Under the pieces are notes generated by a model, which was not told the origin of the DNA, ran no database searches, and was given only the letters and a program-made list of their open reading frames with translations. The position numbers were made by a program, and so were the translations under genes. Positions 1-10,589 of a stretch of DNA of 64,000 bases are shown here, piece by piece. The DNA comes from Megascapheus bottae. Lineage: Eukaryota > Chordata > Mammalia > Rodentia > Geomyidae. Location: the NCBI GenBank assembly GCA_024803745.1, contig JANJXV010000013.1, positions 36,106,501 to 36,170,500 of the forward strand. The letters run 5' to 3'. The stretch's first letter is position 1. Every line of letters begins with the position of its first letter.

Positions 1-222
1 GCTACTGGTGGCTCACTCCTGTAATCCTAGTTAGAGAAGAAGTTGAAATCTAAGGATCAGAGTGCAAAACCTGCCTGGGTAGAATCTGAGAGATTCTATC
101 TCCAAGTAATCACCAAAAAGCCAGACATGGAGATGAGACTCAAGTAGTTGAATGCCAGCCTTAAGGGAAAAGGTGAAGCAAGAGCACAAAGCCCTGAGTT
201 CAAGCTCTAGTACAAGCACAAA
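1..222 (+). repeat. SINE, B1-like + Geo dimer, 5' end cut by window edge
   Basis: The left half carries the 7SL/B1-like signature (GGTGGCTCACTCCTGTAATC). The right half is the Geo-type monomer ending in TGAGTTCAAGCTCTAGTAC. It lies in the LMO2 intron after coding exon 2, antisense to the gene. Confidence 0.85.
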
Positions 223-554
223 CAAAAAGGAACCCACCCCATCCCCAAGTTTATCCATAAAAACTCCCCGCTCCTGTTCTCATGATCCCATGATATCCCT
301 TGTGTGCCTCTCCCCATCCTATCCCTGAGTCTGACCCCAGAATTGCATCCCTATTCGGAATCCGTTTCTCCTGCTCGTGCCTTGAAACACATGAGTATTT
401 TCCTACCTACAAGGGTGTCACAGAGACATGACCTTGTCAGGAAAAGAACCCTGTGCCTGCCTCTCTGCAGGGAGACTGAGGCTTGGCCTCCTCTTTGGGC
501 ATGTGCTTCCCACACCCACACCCAGACATGCCACGGGAGGTATAGGGAAGGTAC
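1..554 (-). other. LMO2: LMO2 intron between coding exons 2 and 3 (partial)
   Basis: The intron begins at the donor GT (554-553, context AG|GTACCT on the minus strand) and runs off the left edge. It holds one SINE (1-222) and otherwise unique sequence. No second-LIM exon is visible before the edge, so the last coding exon is outside the window. Confidence 0.9.
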
Positions 555-770
555 CTGAGGTAGTCTCTGCGGCACAGCTTTCGGCCCAGTTTGTAGTAGA
601 GGCGCCGTCCTACCTCGCCCAGGCGACACCCACAGAGGTCACAGCTCAGGCAGTCCTCATGCCAGTACTGGTCAATGGCCTTCAGGAAGTAGCGGTCCCC
701 GATGTTCTGCTGGCAGCCTCCACATGTCAGCAGAGATGGGGGGATCTGCAGCACCTCATCTACTGGCTCC
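555..770 (-). CDS. LMO2: LMO2 coding exon 2 (LIM domain 1)
   Basis: LMO2 (rhombotin-2) is a nuclear LIM-only adaptor. It has no DNA binding of its own and bridges TAL1/E-protein and GATA factors to LDB1 in blood and endothelial progenitors. This 216-bp exon encodes residues 14 (last base) to 86 (first two bases). On the minus strand it has an acceptor TCCTCTCCAG|GGAGCC, preceded by a plausible branch point (CCTAAT), and a donor CTCAG|GTACCT. All eight zinc ligands of LIM1 are visible with normal spacing: C30, C33, H51, C54, C57, C60, C80 and D83. The sequence reads as full-length mammalian LMO2 with no frameshift. The usual protein is 158 residues; here the remaining ~72 residues (LIM2 and stop) are off the left edge. 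The reading frame stays open into both introns, which is not coding evidence. LMO1 and LMO3 paralogues differ clearly in the N-terminus, so identity is secure. Confidence 0.98.
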
Positions 771-1291
771 CTGGAGAGGAGGCAAGCATTAGGGACAAGC
801 TCACCATGAAGAGATGACACTTGGGTGCAGGAACCACACTGGGACAAGCAGGGAAGCTCCAGCCACTGCCTTCTGCCAACATGGAGAAAAGGAATGGGAC
901 AGCACACCCCTAGGTCCAGATTGTAAAGTGAACCAGACAGCCTTGGGTTAAAACAGGAGACAGCTAGACTTCACTGCCTAAATCCTGCAGGGAAACATAG
1001 GTACCAAGAGTTACCTGAGCCACCAGCCCTGTGGTAGACAACTGCAAGCTCCAGTCCATGTCTTTGTTCCTTCCCCTCTTACTCTCCTCTGTCTTCCCAG
1101 TCCTCCCTTTTCCTCCTCCCATACCCAGGACCCATGAGTCGGCTTTGGGGGCAGTGCCAGAGCAGGCATTTGGGACCAAAGGACTGCTTCACATCTGATG
1201 AATTAGAGTGCTGAGAATCTACAGATTACTTATTGAATTCATGTGCCTGTCTATCTTACACCCATCTTAACATATAAAAACAGAGCTGAAA

Positions 1292-1455
1292 ATCAGTCCT
1301 GGTAGCTCACACCTGTAATTCTAGCTACTGGGGAGGCTAAGATCATTGGTGATCGAAAGCCAGACTAGGTCTGGCCAGAAAAGGTCTTCTATCTCCAATG
1401 ATCAGCAAGAATCCAGAACTGGAGGCATGGTCAGAATGATAAAGAACATCAGTGA
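1292..1455 (+). repeat. SINE, B1-like + Geo dimer, 3' truncated
   Basis: The left half (GGTAGCTCACACCTGTAATT) is recognisable, followed by the linker and a short eroded start of the right half. It is intronic in LMO2. Confidence 0.8.
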
Positions 1456-2244
1456 GACTTTTCTTTTCTCAAAGGAGAATTTTTAAATAATAGCAAATGG
1501 ATTCACATAAAGTTAATTTAGCAAAGTCAGTGATGAGGGGTTACAAAATCTTAAGGTAAAAGGCAAGGAAACTGAGGTAGAGGTCTCTATTTAGGCTGCT
1601 GGTTCACTGTGAAACTGAAATATGTATAGTTTTACTAAGAAGTCATGCACTGTCTCATGTCCACCTCCAATCCATTGGAACTTACTGAACCTTGAGTACT
1701 AGTGCTTCCCGTTTTAAAAGAAATCACTCTGCCCAAAGAACAAGATAAAAGAACAACTCTAGCATTAAATAGGAGACAAGGAAAAGTTAGTTCTTGTTCA
1801 TTTGTAACAAGTGTTCTCTGGAACCTTACGCAAATATAAATCTGTTTTTTTTTTAAATCTATTGTATTTTTTTAAGATGGACCTTCTTCCAATTATGAAA
1901 TTCCCAAATAGAGTTTCCTCTTGGGTCCAGCAGAGCTATAAATCTGTGCTTTCTGTTTCTAGCAGGCATTCTTTCCAGGTGTCCTCGTGTCCTAATTGGC
2001 TAGTGTTTACAAACCCTCATCCTACTAGAGTTAGGAACAGTGAGACTCTGAGAATCTGTGTTTATGGTTGATGCCGACAAATTCAGGTAACTCTATCCGG
2101 GAAAATATAAAAGTATTCCCTAGATATACTAACACAAAATATCAGTGTTTACAGATAGAATATAAGATTATTATTTTTTTTAGAACAAGGAAATGTAAAG
2201 TTCAAGCCAGTTTCTTTGGGGAAATCAAGACTTCAGTTTGTTTA

Positions 2245-2432
2245 CTGTACTGGGATTGAACCAAGGATCTAGAACATGCTACCACTCAGTTACAGCCTGA
2301 TCATGTTAATTTTTTATTTTATTTTTATTTTGAGATAGGGTCTCAACTTAATTGCCCAGGCTGACCTGCAAATTTCAATCTTCCTGCCTAGCTTCCCATG
2401 TTACTGAAAGGCAAGCACCATTTCACCCAGCC
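2245..2432 (-). repeat. ID-like fragment plus B1-like monomer, antisense
   Basis: Bases 2245-2296 resemble the complement of an ID head (TACTGGGATTGAACCAAGGA). Bases 2325-2432 resemble the complement of a B1 monomer (GAGATAGGGTCTCAACTTAA, then GCCCAGGCTGACC). Both are old and diverged. Confidence 0.65.
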
Positions 2433-3500
2433 ACGACTAGACAGTGTTAGGAATTCATTGAAATCTCTGTTTCTACAGAGTATACACCAGGATTTCCATC
2501 TTCTAGTCTTAAAAATAACGAGCATCCTTGACCTTTTTGAGTGCATCAATTCAGAATTGCATTTCTTCTCCTTTCACAGCCCATGGTCTTACTCTGGGCT
2601 TTAACACATGCATGGAGCCTCCACTAGATGCTGGTGCTGCCAACCAAGTGTGAAAGAGGAGAATTTGCACTTAGCTGGTACAAAACTGATTGGAATGAAA
2701 ATGAACTGTTTTTGCGACTCACAAGGAGGCAGTGGGGGCCACCAACTGTATGGTACACAAAATCGCTAATGTACATGAATTCTGCCTTTCTCTTTACCTG
2801 TTTAATTTGTGTGTACCTTAGCATGTCTCTGTATTTGGGGATGATGATCCAAACTGGCTCTAAGAAAGCACACAATGAAGTCTCTTGCAGGAGAAGTTAC
2901 CAAGAAGAGATGGGAATGGCGTTAGAGGTGATAGAGAAGGACAGGGTAAGATACTGGGCCTATCTTTTTCTATAATTAATGAGAATGTCACATTATTGTG
3001 ATAGACAATCTGACTCAGTGATTGATGGTGACTCATGCTCAAATTAATATTTGATGCTCTCCCAGAGCCTATCTTGAGCACTACACCTGAGTATCACTTC
3101 AGCAGGGATTTGTGGGATAATTTTCGCACAATTTCTAAGCTGGAGGGTGGGAGGCCATATGCTGCAACAATTTCTCAATTAGCTTGTTGGTGTTGAATGG
3201 GAATCTGCTCTCTCGCTGGGCACATGTGATGGACTATGACAGGAGCAAGTTGCACCGTAAAGTTATTTAGAAATGTGTCATTTTACTAGCCACCTGGAAA
3301 AAAGAAAAGAACAAACTTCAGAAAGAGAAAACTTCTGTTAAGGAGACAAACCCTCTTGATTTATCTTCTGATAAAAGGATTAGAGACTAAATTCTGCCCA
3401 TGGAAAGGTATTAGGCACTTATTCAAGCTGTTCATTCCCTTACTGTATACCTGTATGGTTCACTAACCACAGAAAAATCAGCTCTCAGCTGTAATTCTAG

Positions 3501-3524
3501 GGTTTTTTTTTTTTTTTTTTTTTT
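3501..3524. repeat. poly-T tract
   Basis: An uninterrupted run of about 23 T in the LMO2 intron. No attached retroposon body was recognised. Confidence 0.9.
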
Positions 3525-4185
3525 AGTGAACAAACTCTACTCTAACTCCATTGTTTGCATTGACAGCTACTTTTATAGAGGAATATTTCCCCCATTGAGA
3601 ATTCAAAGAAGCCAGGCTTTTGTTGCAACAAATCTAGCTCCACATAGCACTGGTATCTTAATCTTCAAGGATGAAGAGTGATGTTTATATTCTTATTGGA
3701 TCGCAGTCATTCCTGTGTTTTATGAGAACATGCTGAGTTTCTATGCTGGTGACTGAGGGTGAAACTCAGGTAAATAAACACCAGGCTGAAATTGGAGTGG
3801 GGGTGGGGGACTTCAAGCAGGAAAGTACAATTCTTTTAAAGCAGGGAAACAAAACAAAACAAAACAAATGCCTCTTAAAAGCACAAATGGACAAGTCATT
3901 AACCAGCTCCTTTGGTCTTGTGTAACAAATCCCTTCAAAGGATTAGATGGGGACATCAAAGGAATAAAAATTCAAAACCAGACAGCTAATGACTCTTAAA
4001 AGGGCCTTTTCGCTGACAGGGGAAAATGATACCTTAGACACCCCTTGATCCCCAAATTAACACCAGAGAATGGGTTGGGGTGTGGGCTGGGAATGAGAAA
4101 GCTAATTCCAAACCTGTGCCAGGCTCAGCAAACACAGATGCACCACATGCTCATTAGCTCTGCTTCCCTGACCCCAAACCCTTTT

Positions 4186-4189
<4 letters not shown>

Positions 4190-4274
<85 letters not shown>
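4190..4274. repeat. (GA)n microsatellite
   Basis: About 40 near-perfect GA units ending in a short GAGC/GAGCGAGC transition. It is in the LMO2 intron about 640 bp from the coding exon 1 donor and is expected to vary in length. Confidence 0.97.
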
Positions 4275-4278
<4 letters not shown>

Positions 4279-4917
4279 TCTTCCTAGGAAAACACAGCTA
4301 CACACAAAATGGTGCACTAACTTTTGGGGTTCACAGGTCCCCACTGATGAGCTCTCCACTGGAGGAGGGCACGAAGTGTGGCACGTACCAGATTAAATCT
4401 GGATTAGCTGTTTTAGAAGTCTCCGGAGACCCGAATGAGCTCGGAGGTGGACAAGTGATATCCCTTGCCCTCCCCATACCCGTGGTGCGGGCAGCTGCTT
4501 CACCTGGGACCCCAAAGGTGGCCGTTGAGCAATCTCTTGACATGGCAAATAGACAAAGAGAACGGGGCCCCGGGAGAAGCGAGTGGGCAGGAGGGTCCCG
4601 CCCCCTCCGCCCACCCCACACCGACCCCGGAGCTCCCGTGCATCCAGGTGCAAACTTTCTGGCGGGCAGTGGGTCCGGGGCGCGTGGTGGGTAGCCCAGA
4701 GGGACCGGGCCGACCTGCTGGTGCCGCCAGCCACCCGATCCCTCTCGGTCAGTGCCCAGGAGTCACCCTCGGGGAAGGGACAACCCTGCGAGAGACGGAG
4801 GGGGCCGAGGGCGCAGCGCGGGCGCGCACCCGGAGCCCCTCGCAGGGGACCCGCGCTGCGCCGCCGCTCCGGGCACCGTGCTGGGGACCCGGTCCCTGGC
4901 AGGGGTGCCACACTTAC

Positions 4918-4958
4918 TCGGACGGATCCAGGCTCTTCCTCTCGATGGCCGAGGACAT
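4918..4958 (-). CDS. LMO2: LMO2 coding exon 1 (start of 158-aa form)
   Basis: The ATG at 4958-4956 begins MSSAIERKSLDPSE, the invariant N-terminus of LMO2. The exon ends at 4918 within the codon for residue 14 (GA|GTAAGT). Joining it to the exon at 555-770 restores the codon as GAG, giving ...PSEEPVDEV. The 41 coding bases plus 216 bases of exon 2 give 85.7 codons. The N-terminal tail up to the LIM1 domain is expected to be flexible. The start context is CCCCAATGT, with a purine at -3, which is adequate. The reading frame continues upstream without a stop (see the extension at 4959-5144), so a longer isoform is possible. The short start is preferred because it is the one shared by all mammals. 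Confidence 0.97.
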
Positions 4959-5144
4959 TGGGGAGGGCGGCGGGGTGCCGGGCGGCGGGGGCGCTCCCTT
5001 TGTGGCGCGGGGCTGGCCGGCGGCCAGGACTCGGACCCCTTCGGGTGCTCGGGCGCCGCCGCTCCGGCGCCTCCTCTTGCTCGGGCGCTCCGGTGGCGAG
5101 CTCGCCCCTCCGCGCTCAAGGACAGTCACCGCGCTCCCTTCAAA
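4959..5144 (-). other. LMO2: LMO2 5' UTR / long-isoform N-terminal extension
   Basis: Sixty-two in-frame codons upstream of the usual ATG read as the N-terminal extension I recall for the long (227-aa) human isoform. They begin (phenylalanine)-EGSAVTVLERGGASSP, pass a basic patch KRRRR, and end in TKGAPPPPGTPPPSP. It is about 7 residues shorter in the glycine run of the human form. The codon aligned with the human start is TTT (5144-5142), not ATG. The next in-frame ATG is far upstream at 5432. In this species the segment is therefore either 5' UTR, or is reached only from an upstream or non-AUG start. The comparison to human is from memory. Confidence 0.7.
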
Positions 5145-5210
5145 CGCCAAAGAGAGAGAGCGAGTCACCGGGCTGCGGGCGCGCCGAGGCCGGGCCGAGG
5201 AGCCGGGGGC

Positions 5211-5223
5211 GGGGGGGGGGGGG
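5211..5223. repeat. poly-G run in CpG island
   Basis: Thirteen consecutive G on the plus strand, preceded by GGGGGC. It is C-rich in the LMO2 sense strand. Such tracts can form quadruplexes and are prone to sequencing length error. Confidence 0.9.
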
Positions 5224-5778
5224 AGTCGGGGCGCACACAGCTTGGCCCCCGGGGCGGCTGCGGCGAGCTGCCGCTGCTCAGGACTTAACCTTCCATCCCG
5301 GTCCCCGCCGCCGTCGCCGTCGCCGCCGCCACCCGGTCCCGATCGCGCGCCGCAGCAGCCGCCGCCGGCTCCGCGCGCCCTCCGCCCGCCCGCCCGTGGG
5401 GATGGTGCGCGCCCGCACGGAGCCCGTCGCACCTCCGGCGGGGTGGCAGCGCGCCGCTCGCGGGGCGAGGGCTGGGGGGGGCGGGGAGGGGTCCCCCCGG
5501 CTTCCTCCTCTCTCGGGAAGGGCTATTTTCGCTCAGCTTCCCTCTGTCTCTGGTTTCATTTCCTTTTTCCTGATCTCGATTCAAATACAATAGAAGGAAA
5601 TCACATTTAAAGAGACAGCTGCCCAGTCCCCTCCCCTCCCCTCTTTTCTTCCTTTTTTTTTTTTTTTAAACGGGGCTCCTGGGGATTAGCCATACAAACA
5701 GCCGCCGCCGCAGCCCCGCTGACTTGGCTTCTTAAAGGGGCCAGCCTGGGAGACCGCGAGTTGCTGGGTGAACACCTT

Positions 5779-5900
5779 ACCTCTGCCTGGAGACCCGAGG
5801 AGGCCCCGCTGCCGCTGAGTCCTTCTTTCCAGCCCCGCCACCCTCCTCTGCCTTTCCCGCTTCGGTTTAACGAAGGCTGAAAGTAACCAGCCCGGCAGCT
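5779..5900 (-). other. LMO2: possible 5' non-coding LMO2 exon ending at 5781
   Basis: On the minus strand GGTCTCCAGGCAGAG|GTAAGG is a near-consensus splice donor (GT at 5780-5779) about 820 bp upstream of the LMO2 start. A possible partner acceptor is the pyrimidine run CTCGCTCTCTCTCTTTG followed by AG at 5139-5138. The exon's 5' end is not visible. LMO2 has upstream non-coding exons in other mammals, but this assignment is inference. Confidence 0.4.
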
Positions 5901-5920
5901 CAAGCCAGAAAGAAGATAAG

Positions 5921-6182
5921 CCAGGCGCCGGTGGCTCACGCCTGGGATCCCACTTCAGGAGGCTAAAACCTGACAGTTGTGGTTCGAAGCCAGCCCCAGG
6001 CTGGAAGAGTCCACCAGACGCTTATCTGCAAGTAACCACCAAAAAAAAAAAAAATCCAAAAAACAAAAATAAACCCCAAATCCAAGGGGAGCTGTGGCTC
6101 AAGTGATAGAATGCCAGCCTAGTGAAAAAAAAAAAAATGCTCAGGGACAGCACCCAAACCCCGAGTTTAAGGACAGACACGT
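5921..6182 (+). repeat. SINE, B1-like + Geo dimer
   Basis: CCGGTGGCTCACGCCTGGGA starts the left half. The right half has GCTGTGGCTCAAGTGATAGA. Internal A-rich linkers are expanded. It is inserted just upstream of the LMO2 promoter island and is among the less decayed copies (several CpGs remain). Confidence 0.9.
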
Positions 6183-7055
6183 GAAAAAAAATTAATTAAA
6201 ATTGTGGTGGGAGGAAAAAGAGTATGAAATAATCACCTGCAGAAAAGCAAGCGTTGAACCCAAGCCACCGTGGTGCGCGTGTCCCCGGTTCGAGGTCCCA
6301 GGTTCACCGTTTCTGAGCGCAGGGTCTCTCTGGTAGCTGCAAACCTAATGGTTGTGCCCGAGCTCCAGAGAGGCAACCGAGCTGTGTGCGATCAGAGACC
6401 GCCGGGGTTGGGTTTGGCTGAGCAGTGCTGGGGGCAGCTAATCCCCCAGGGACGCCGGTGGGGAGGGTGGCGGGAGGGAGCACGCTGGTCTGGGTCTCCT
6501 CTCCATCTGCCGGCGATAAAATTCCTTCTCTCAGCATCTTTGGAAAAAGAGAACTCCTGCTGCTAAGTCTGGCCCTCTGAAAAGTGCCAGTTAATACCCC
6601 GACCAGAGAAAGTGTTTTTCTGATCATCAAGAACTGCTATTTGGAAATTATTCTGCCCTGGGCCAGGCAAATGGGATGGGGTGGGGGAACGGATAGATCT
6701 GACAGATCTGATTCGGTTCTAGTGAGAAAAAGGAATGCAGAAGGGAGAGAGGGAGTCTGTCCTTCTAAGGGAGAGGAACTGGGGTTCCCCTGGGCCTGAG
6801 AGTACCTTGAAAATGAGTTCAGAAATTAGGATTCCAAGTCTGTTAGCTCAGATGCCATCATAAGGCTTGTAAAAAGAAAACTCTCAAGTAATTTCAAAAT
6901 CTACAGTGCATGCATATATGTGTGTATGTATGCATGTATATATATATATATATATGTATATATATGTATATATAACTGGGCCTTAAAAGTCAGGGGCCTT
7001 GGATTCTTGCTTGGCATTTTCCCTCCAAGGTGGTGTGCTGTACAATTCCTTCATA
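6183..7055. other. non-coding, mostly unique; TG/TA microsatellite at 6908-6975
   Basis: Moderately GC-rich flank of the promoter island, then AT-rich sequence with an imperfect TGTA/TATATA repeat (6908-6975). No gene was recognised. The open frames on both strands show no known domain. Confidence 0.7.
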
Positions 7056-7180
7056 CTTCCACTTCTAGCTTTTTGATGGCCAGTTGGAGTTAACTGCCCT
7101 GGTTGACTTTGAACCTCTATTCCCAGATCTCCAGCTTCCTAAGTAGCTAGGATTACATGTGTGAGCCACCCTTGCCCATG
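7056..7180 (-). repeat. SINE fragment, B1-like left half antisense
   Basis: Complement of the left half: linker remnant (GGCCAGTTGGAGTTAA), then TAAGTAGCTAGGATTACA and GTGAGCCACC. Confidence 0.8.
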
Positions 7181-7535
7181 GAATCCACAGTATTATAAGA
7201 ACAAGTCTGCCTCCCAGTCATAGGCATTTCATTCCCAATTTAAAGATTCCACTGAGGTGCTTGGATGAGCTCACCATGAAAGATCATGGTTGAAAGCCAG
7301 AAGTGAAACGCTAGAGGCTTCGTTGTCCACATTCAGAGCCAAATCCGCATGGACTTCTCCATGTATACATGGAATTTATTATCGTCAGTTTCCTTAATGG
7401 GTATAATTAGCATCTATGTGCTCATGCCCTTGTATATAATTGTGTGTGTCAAGGACAGCAACAGTAAAGGGGCTTTTTGTACAAATCAGACTGTATATAA
7501 GAAGACGTCTTCCAGACCAGACTCTTATTTTATTT

Positions 7536-7722
7536 TTTTGCCAGTCCTGGGATTGAGCTCAGGGCCTGAGCACTGTCCTTGGACTTTCTCAAGGCTAGAG
7601 CTCTACCACTTGAGCCTCAGCACCACTTCTGGCTTTTTTCCACGTATGTGGTACTGAGGAATCAAACCTGGGTCTTCATGCATGCTAGGTAAGCACTCTA
7701 CCACTAGGCCAAACTCCCGGCC
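7536..7722 (-). repeat. IDL-Geo SINE, antisense, with target duplication
   Basis: A nearly complete antisense copy, from TTTTTTGCCAGTCCTGGGA to GCCAAACTCCCGGCCC. It is flanked by the direct repeat CCAGACTCTTATTTT, seen just before the poly-T (from about 7517) and again from about 7723, so this is a clear target-site duplication. It is a young copy. Confidence 0.95.
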
Positions 7723-7724
7723 CC

Positions 7725-8365
7725 CAGACTCTTATTTTTTATTTAAAGAACAGAATATCCCTAGTATTTTTAGAGAAGCCTAACATATATGATAAATACA
7801 CTACCCGCCATTCTACTTTTATTTCTATTAGGAATGAAAAGACAATGATAAACAATGTGCTTACTTTTGTTTACAGTCAGTGTGATGGTTAAGTGCAGGG
7901 GACTCTAGAACTGGACTGCAAGGGTTTGCTTTAGGCTCTTATCAGCTAGTATGTTCTAGAAAAAATTACTTAATCTGAGGAGACAACATTGAACAGAGGC
8001 TTGGGAGTCTCTGTGCCAGGGAGACCTTAACATGGACTAATAGAAGGAATTAACATCCCCATCCCCGTAACTTCAACTGTAACATAGGAATGATAGAGCT
8101 TATTACATAGGTTGTTGCAAGAGCCAAATGAATTAGTACATGCAAAGTGTAGCACACAGATTGGCAACAGAATGAGGGCAACAACTGATACACAATTGAT
8201 TGCATGAAAAGCACTTGGCATACATTAAGTGTCCATAAATGGCAACTGCTATGCTATAGCTGATGCTAGAAATTAACATGTAAAAGTGAAATGGATTAAA
8301 AGTAAGAATGCCCCATGCAAATCAAAGAACTGCTTCCTCTTAAAAAAAAAAAAAAAGCAAATAGA
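7725..8365. repeat. probable MIR remnant (about 7890-8240) in AT-rich unique DNA
   Basis: Eroded MIR hallmarks run in order on the plus strand: an acceptance of GGACTGCAAGGGTTTG, ATTACTTAATCTGAGG, AACTGTAACATAGGAATGAT, then GTACATGCAAAGTGTAGCAC. The remainder shows no recognisable feature. A poly-A of 15 lies at ~8342. Confidence 0.5.
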
Positions 8366-8575
8366 AGCTGGGTATTAATGGGTTTCATGGTACTCAGGAA
8401 GCTGAGACCTGAGAATGGCAGTTCAATGCTAGTGCCAGGCAGGAAAGTCCGTAAGGAATTAATTTCAAATTAACCAGCTAAAAAGCCAAAAGTAGGGCTA
8501 TGGTTCCAGTAGTAGAAGGCCAGCCTTAAGCCAAGGTAAGAGTACAAGGCCCTGAGTTCAAGCCTCACTGCTGCT
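8366..8575 (+). repeat. SINE, B1-like + Geo dimer
   Basis: Left half with CTCAGGAAGCTGAGACCTGA and linker AGGAAAGTCCGTAAGG. The right half ends GGCCCTGAGTTCAAGCCTCA. Old copy. Confidence 0.85.
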
Positions 8576-9594
8576 AAATCAAATATATGCAATTTCTCTT
8601 CTGCTGCTCATATCTTGATAACTTGACTGCTTTTGTTAAGTCTAGTATGGTGCCCCCTTTCCATCTCTACTTTTTCAATGGGGGAAAAGAGTTATTAACT
8701 ATTTTGGGTTCTGAGAGGTAACCACAGAATGGCCATGTTTAGGGAATACATTTGCTTTTAATTATATGCTTCTGCTTTGACCTGAATGTGTGAAGAAAAA
8801 GACATGACTGGGTATGACTTTGGGTCAGTTCCTTCTCTTTCACAATTCTTTGGGGAGGATTTCCTTCGAGAAGGCGCATATTTGAAATGGTATCTGAAGA
8901 TTTCAATTTCACACACAGTGGTTGGAAGAAATAACTGCCTACTGGTGGGATTTCATTTCTATTCAACGGGCAATTAAATTGCTCAAATTTAACATTTAGA
9001 ATCAAGTCTCAAAATGTGTTTTTATTATGAATAATTTTAAAGCAATCATGACCTTATTGTATCCTACCATAGCAACCAACCAGTACCTACTTTATTCGGA
9101 AGAGAAATTCTGTCACTTTGAGGCGATTTGAACATGTAAAATGGCTCTTGAGAGTTGAGAAAAGCTGTTCTTGATCCCCATCCACAATGGGACTGAAATT
9201 TAACTTCCTTTACCCCTCTTTGCAGATCTTGAGAACCCTGAAATTTAGAAAATTTCCAAGTTTTCCTTCCGGAATAAGAATGCCAGAACTGTGAATCAGT
9301 TTTTGTATTGAATATAACCGTAGATGGGTTATTATGTTTTTTCCAGTGAACATTTTTTATTCTTTCTTGCTTATTACTTTTAAAATTATTTTCCAGGGAA
9401 GAACAGCTTTAAGTGACTAACACTACATTTCTTTGCTAAAATGGACTTTAGATAGAAATGAAAATGCAAATGTCGTTGGAGATATGAGACATACTAACAA
9501 TAACAGTTTGCTCCTTTATTTTTTTGGTCATTGGAAGCCAGGTTTCATCACATGTCTTGCCAGTTGTGACACTCATAGAAACTGATTTTTTTTC
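8576..9594. other. unique non-coding stretch
   Basis: AT-rich, non-repetitive sequence with no recognisable gene. An ETS-like core is at about 9267 (CTTCCGGAATAAG). I see nothing else in it. Confidence 0.6.
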
Positions 9595-9810
9595 TTTGTG
9601 GTACTAAGGTTTCAATTCAGGCCTTCCTGCTTGCTAGGCTGCTACTCTGCCACTTGAGCCACATCTCCCACCCTATCCACCACTCCCCTACTTTTTTCTG
9701 TTTATTTTTTAGATTGAGTCTCATGAACTTTTCTGCTGAGGATGACCTTGAACTGAAATTCTGTTCTCAATCTCCCAAGTAGCTAGAATGACAGTTGTGA
9801 GCCACTGATG

Positions 9811-9844
<34 letters not shown>
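9595..9844 (-). repeat. SINE antisense with (TG)n at its 5' head side
   Basis: ID/Geo-like complement (GTGGTACTAAGGTTTCAATT; CTGCCACTTGAGCCACATCT), then the B1-like left half (CAAGTAGCTAGAATGACAG). It is followed directly by about 17 TG units (9811-9844). Confidence 0.8.
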
Positions 9845-9845
<1 letters not shown>

Positions 9846-10589
9846 CTTCAGCTTGCATTAAAATGTGGCTGTCACAGGCATATAGCTTTCAAACTCATTT
9901 CAGAACTTTCAAGGGTCAGTTACTATTGATAGATATGTTTTCACAGAATATTAGTTCTATTAGTAACTTTAGTGATAAATAAATCTGGTCGGTCTCTTAT
10001 ACAGTAAAAAAGAGCCCAAAATAAATTTTTAAAAACATCTGTATCAACTGAATCTTAGGAGAATAAACACTGGAGTCAGACAGACATAGCTCATCTGTTT
10101 ACTATCCTCCTATGTCTGAACTTCGCAGTATCTGCTTCATGGAAATAGTTTAACAATAAAGTTCAGTAGGAGCAGGAATAGGGCCAGACCACAGAAGTTC
10201 TTGCTTACCTTACAGGAATTTTCAATAGGATAATATGGTACAGAAAAATGGTTTGTACATTGATAATGTGTAGGAAATGCTCAGAAATGGGTATTATCCT
10301 GTTTTTCAGAAGTGACCCCCATCATATCAGGAAGCAACAATCACAACCAATCAGAGCACCCACTGGAGAATGCTGAGATCCAGCTGCCATAGGAAGAGCT
10401 GAAGTAAGCCTATTACATCAGCAGGCCCAGGCTTGGGATATCCAGCTTTCAGGCCCTGGAAGGCCCTGAGAGGCTGCTGCTAACTTTAATGCTTCCTTGC
10501 TTACTGTACAGCCAGCCTCCTCCTGCTTCCTCCACATCCCAGATTTATTTATCTTATATTCTTCCTTCTTGCCACTTGTGGAGCCCACC
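9845..10589. other. unique non-coding stretch
   Basis: No repeat or gene is recognised. A minus-strand donor-like site (AAG|GTAAGC) at ~10207 has no convincing partner. Confidence 0.6.

Larger units (their letters stand above)
771..4917 (-). other. LMO2: LMO2 intron between coding exons 1 and 2
   Basis: A 4147-bp phase-2 intron, with donor GTAAGT at 4917-4912 and acceptor CTCCAG ending at 771. It contains a truncated SINE (1292-1455), ID/B1 fragments (2245-2432), a poly-T run (~3501-3524) and a long GA microsatellite (4190-4274). The rest (about 1456-2240 and 2433-4185) is unique sequence in which I recognise no exon. The last ~350 bp before exon 1 grade into the CpG island. Confidence 0.93.
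4560..5800. promoter_or_regulatory. LMO2: CpG island / LMO2 proximal promoter region
   Basis: A sharply GC- and CpG-rich block in an otherwise AT-rich window, covering coding exon 1 and the sequence upstream of it. This fits a CpG-island promoter, and LMO2 has a known proximal promoter here that responds to ETS factors. On the minus strand a run of ETS cores lies around 5500-5600 (for example AGGAAAAAGGAAATGA at ~5559-5574 and AGGAAGCC at ~5499-5506). A CAGCTG E-box sits at 5616-5621, with GGAA on the plus strand at 5596-5599. I cannot fix the start site by eye: there is no clear TATA box. A SINE abuts the upstream flank at 5921. Confidence 0.85.

Noticed and set aside
437..907. 156-codon minus frame as a complete protein
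   Set aside because: Only 555-770 is exon. The flanks are intron read-through beyond correct splice sites.
4465..5610. 381-codon plus-strand open frame across the CpG island
   Set aside because: It is antisense to LMO2 exon 1. It is rich in R/P/G/A, as expected from GC-rich DNA lacking AT-rich stops, and no domain is recognisable.
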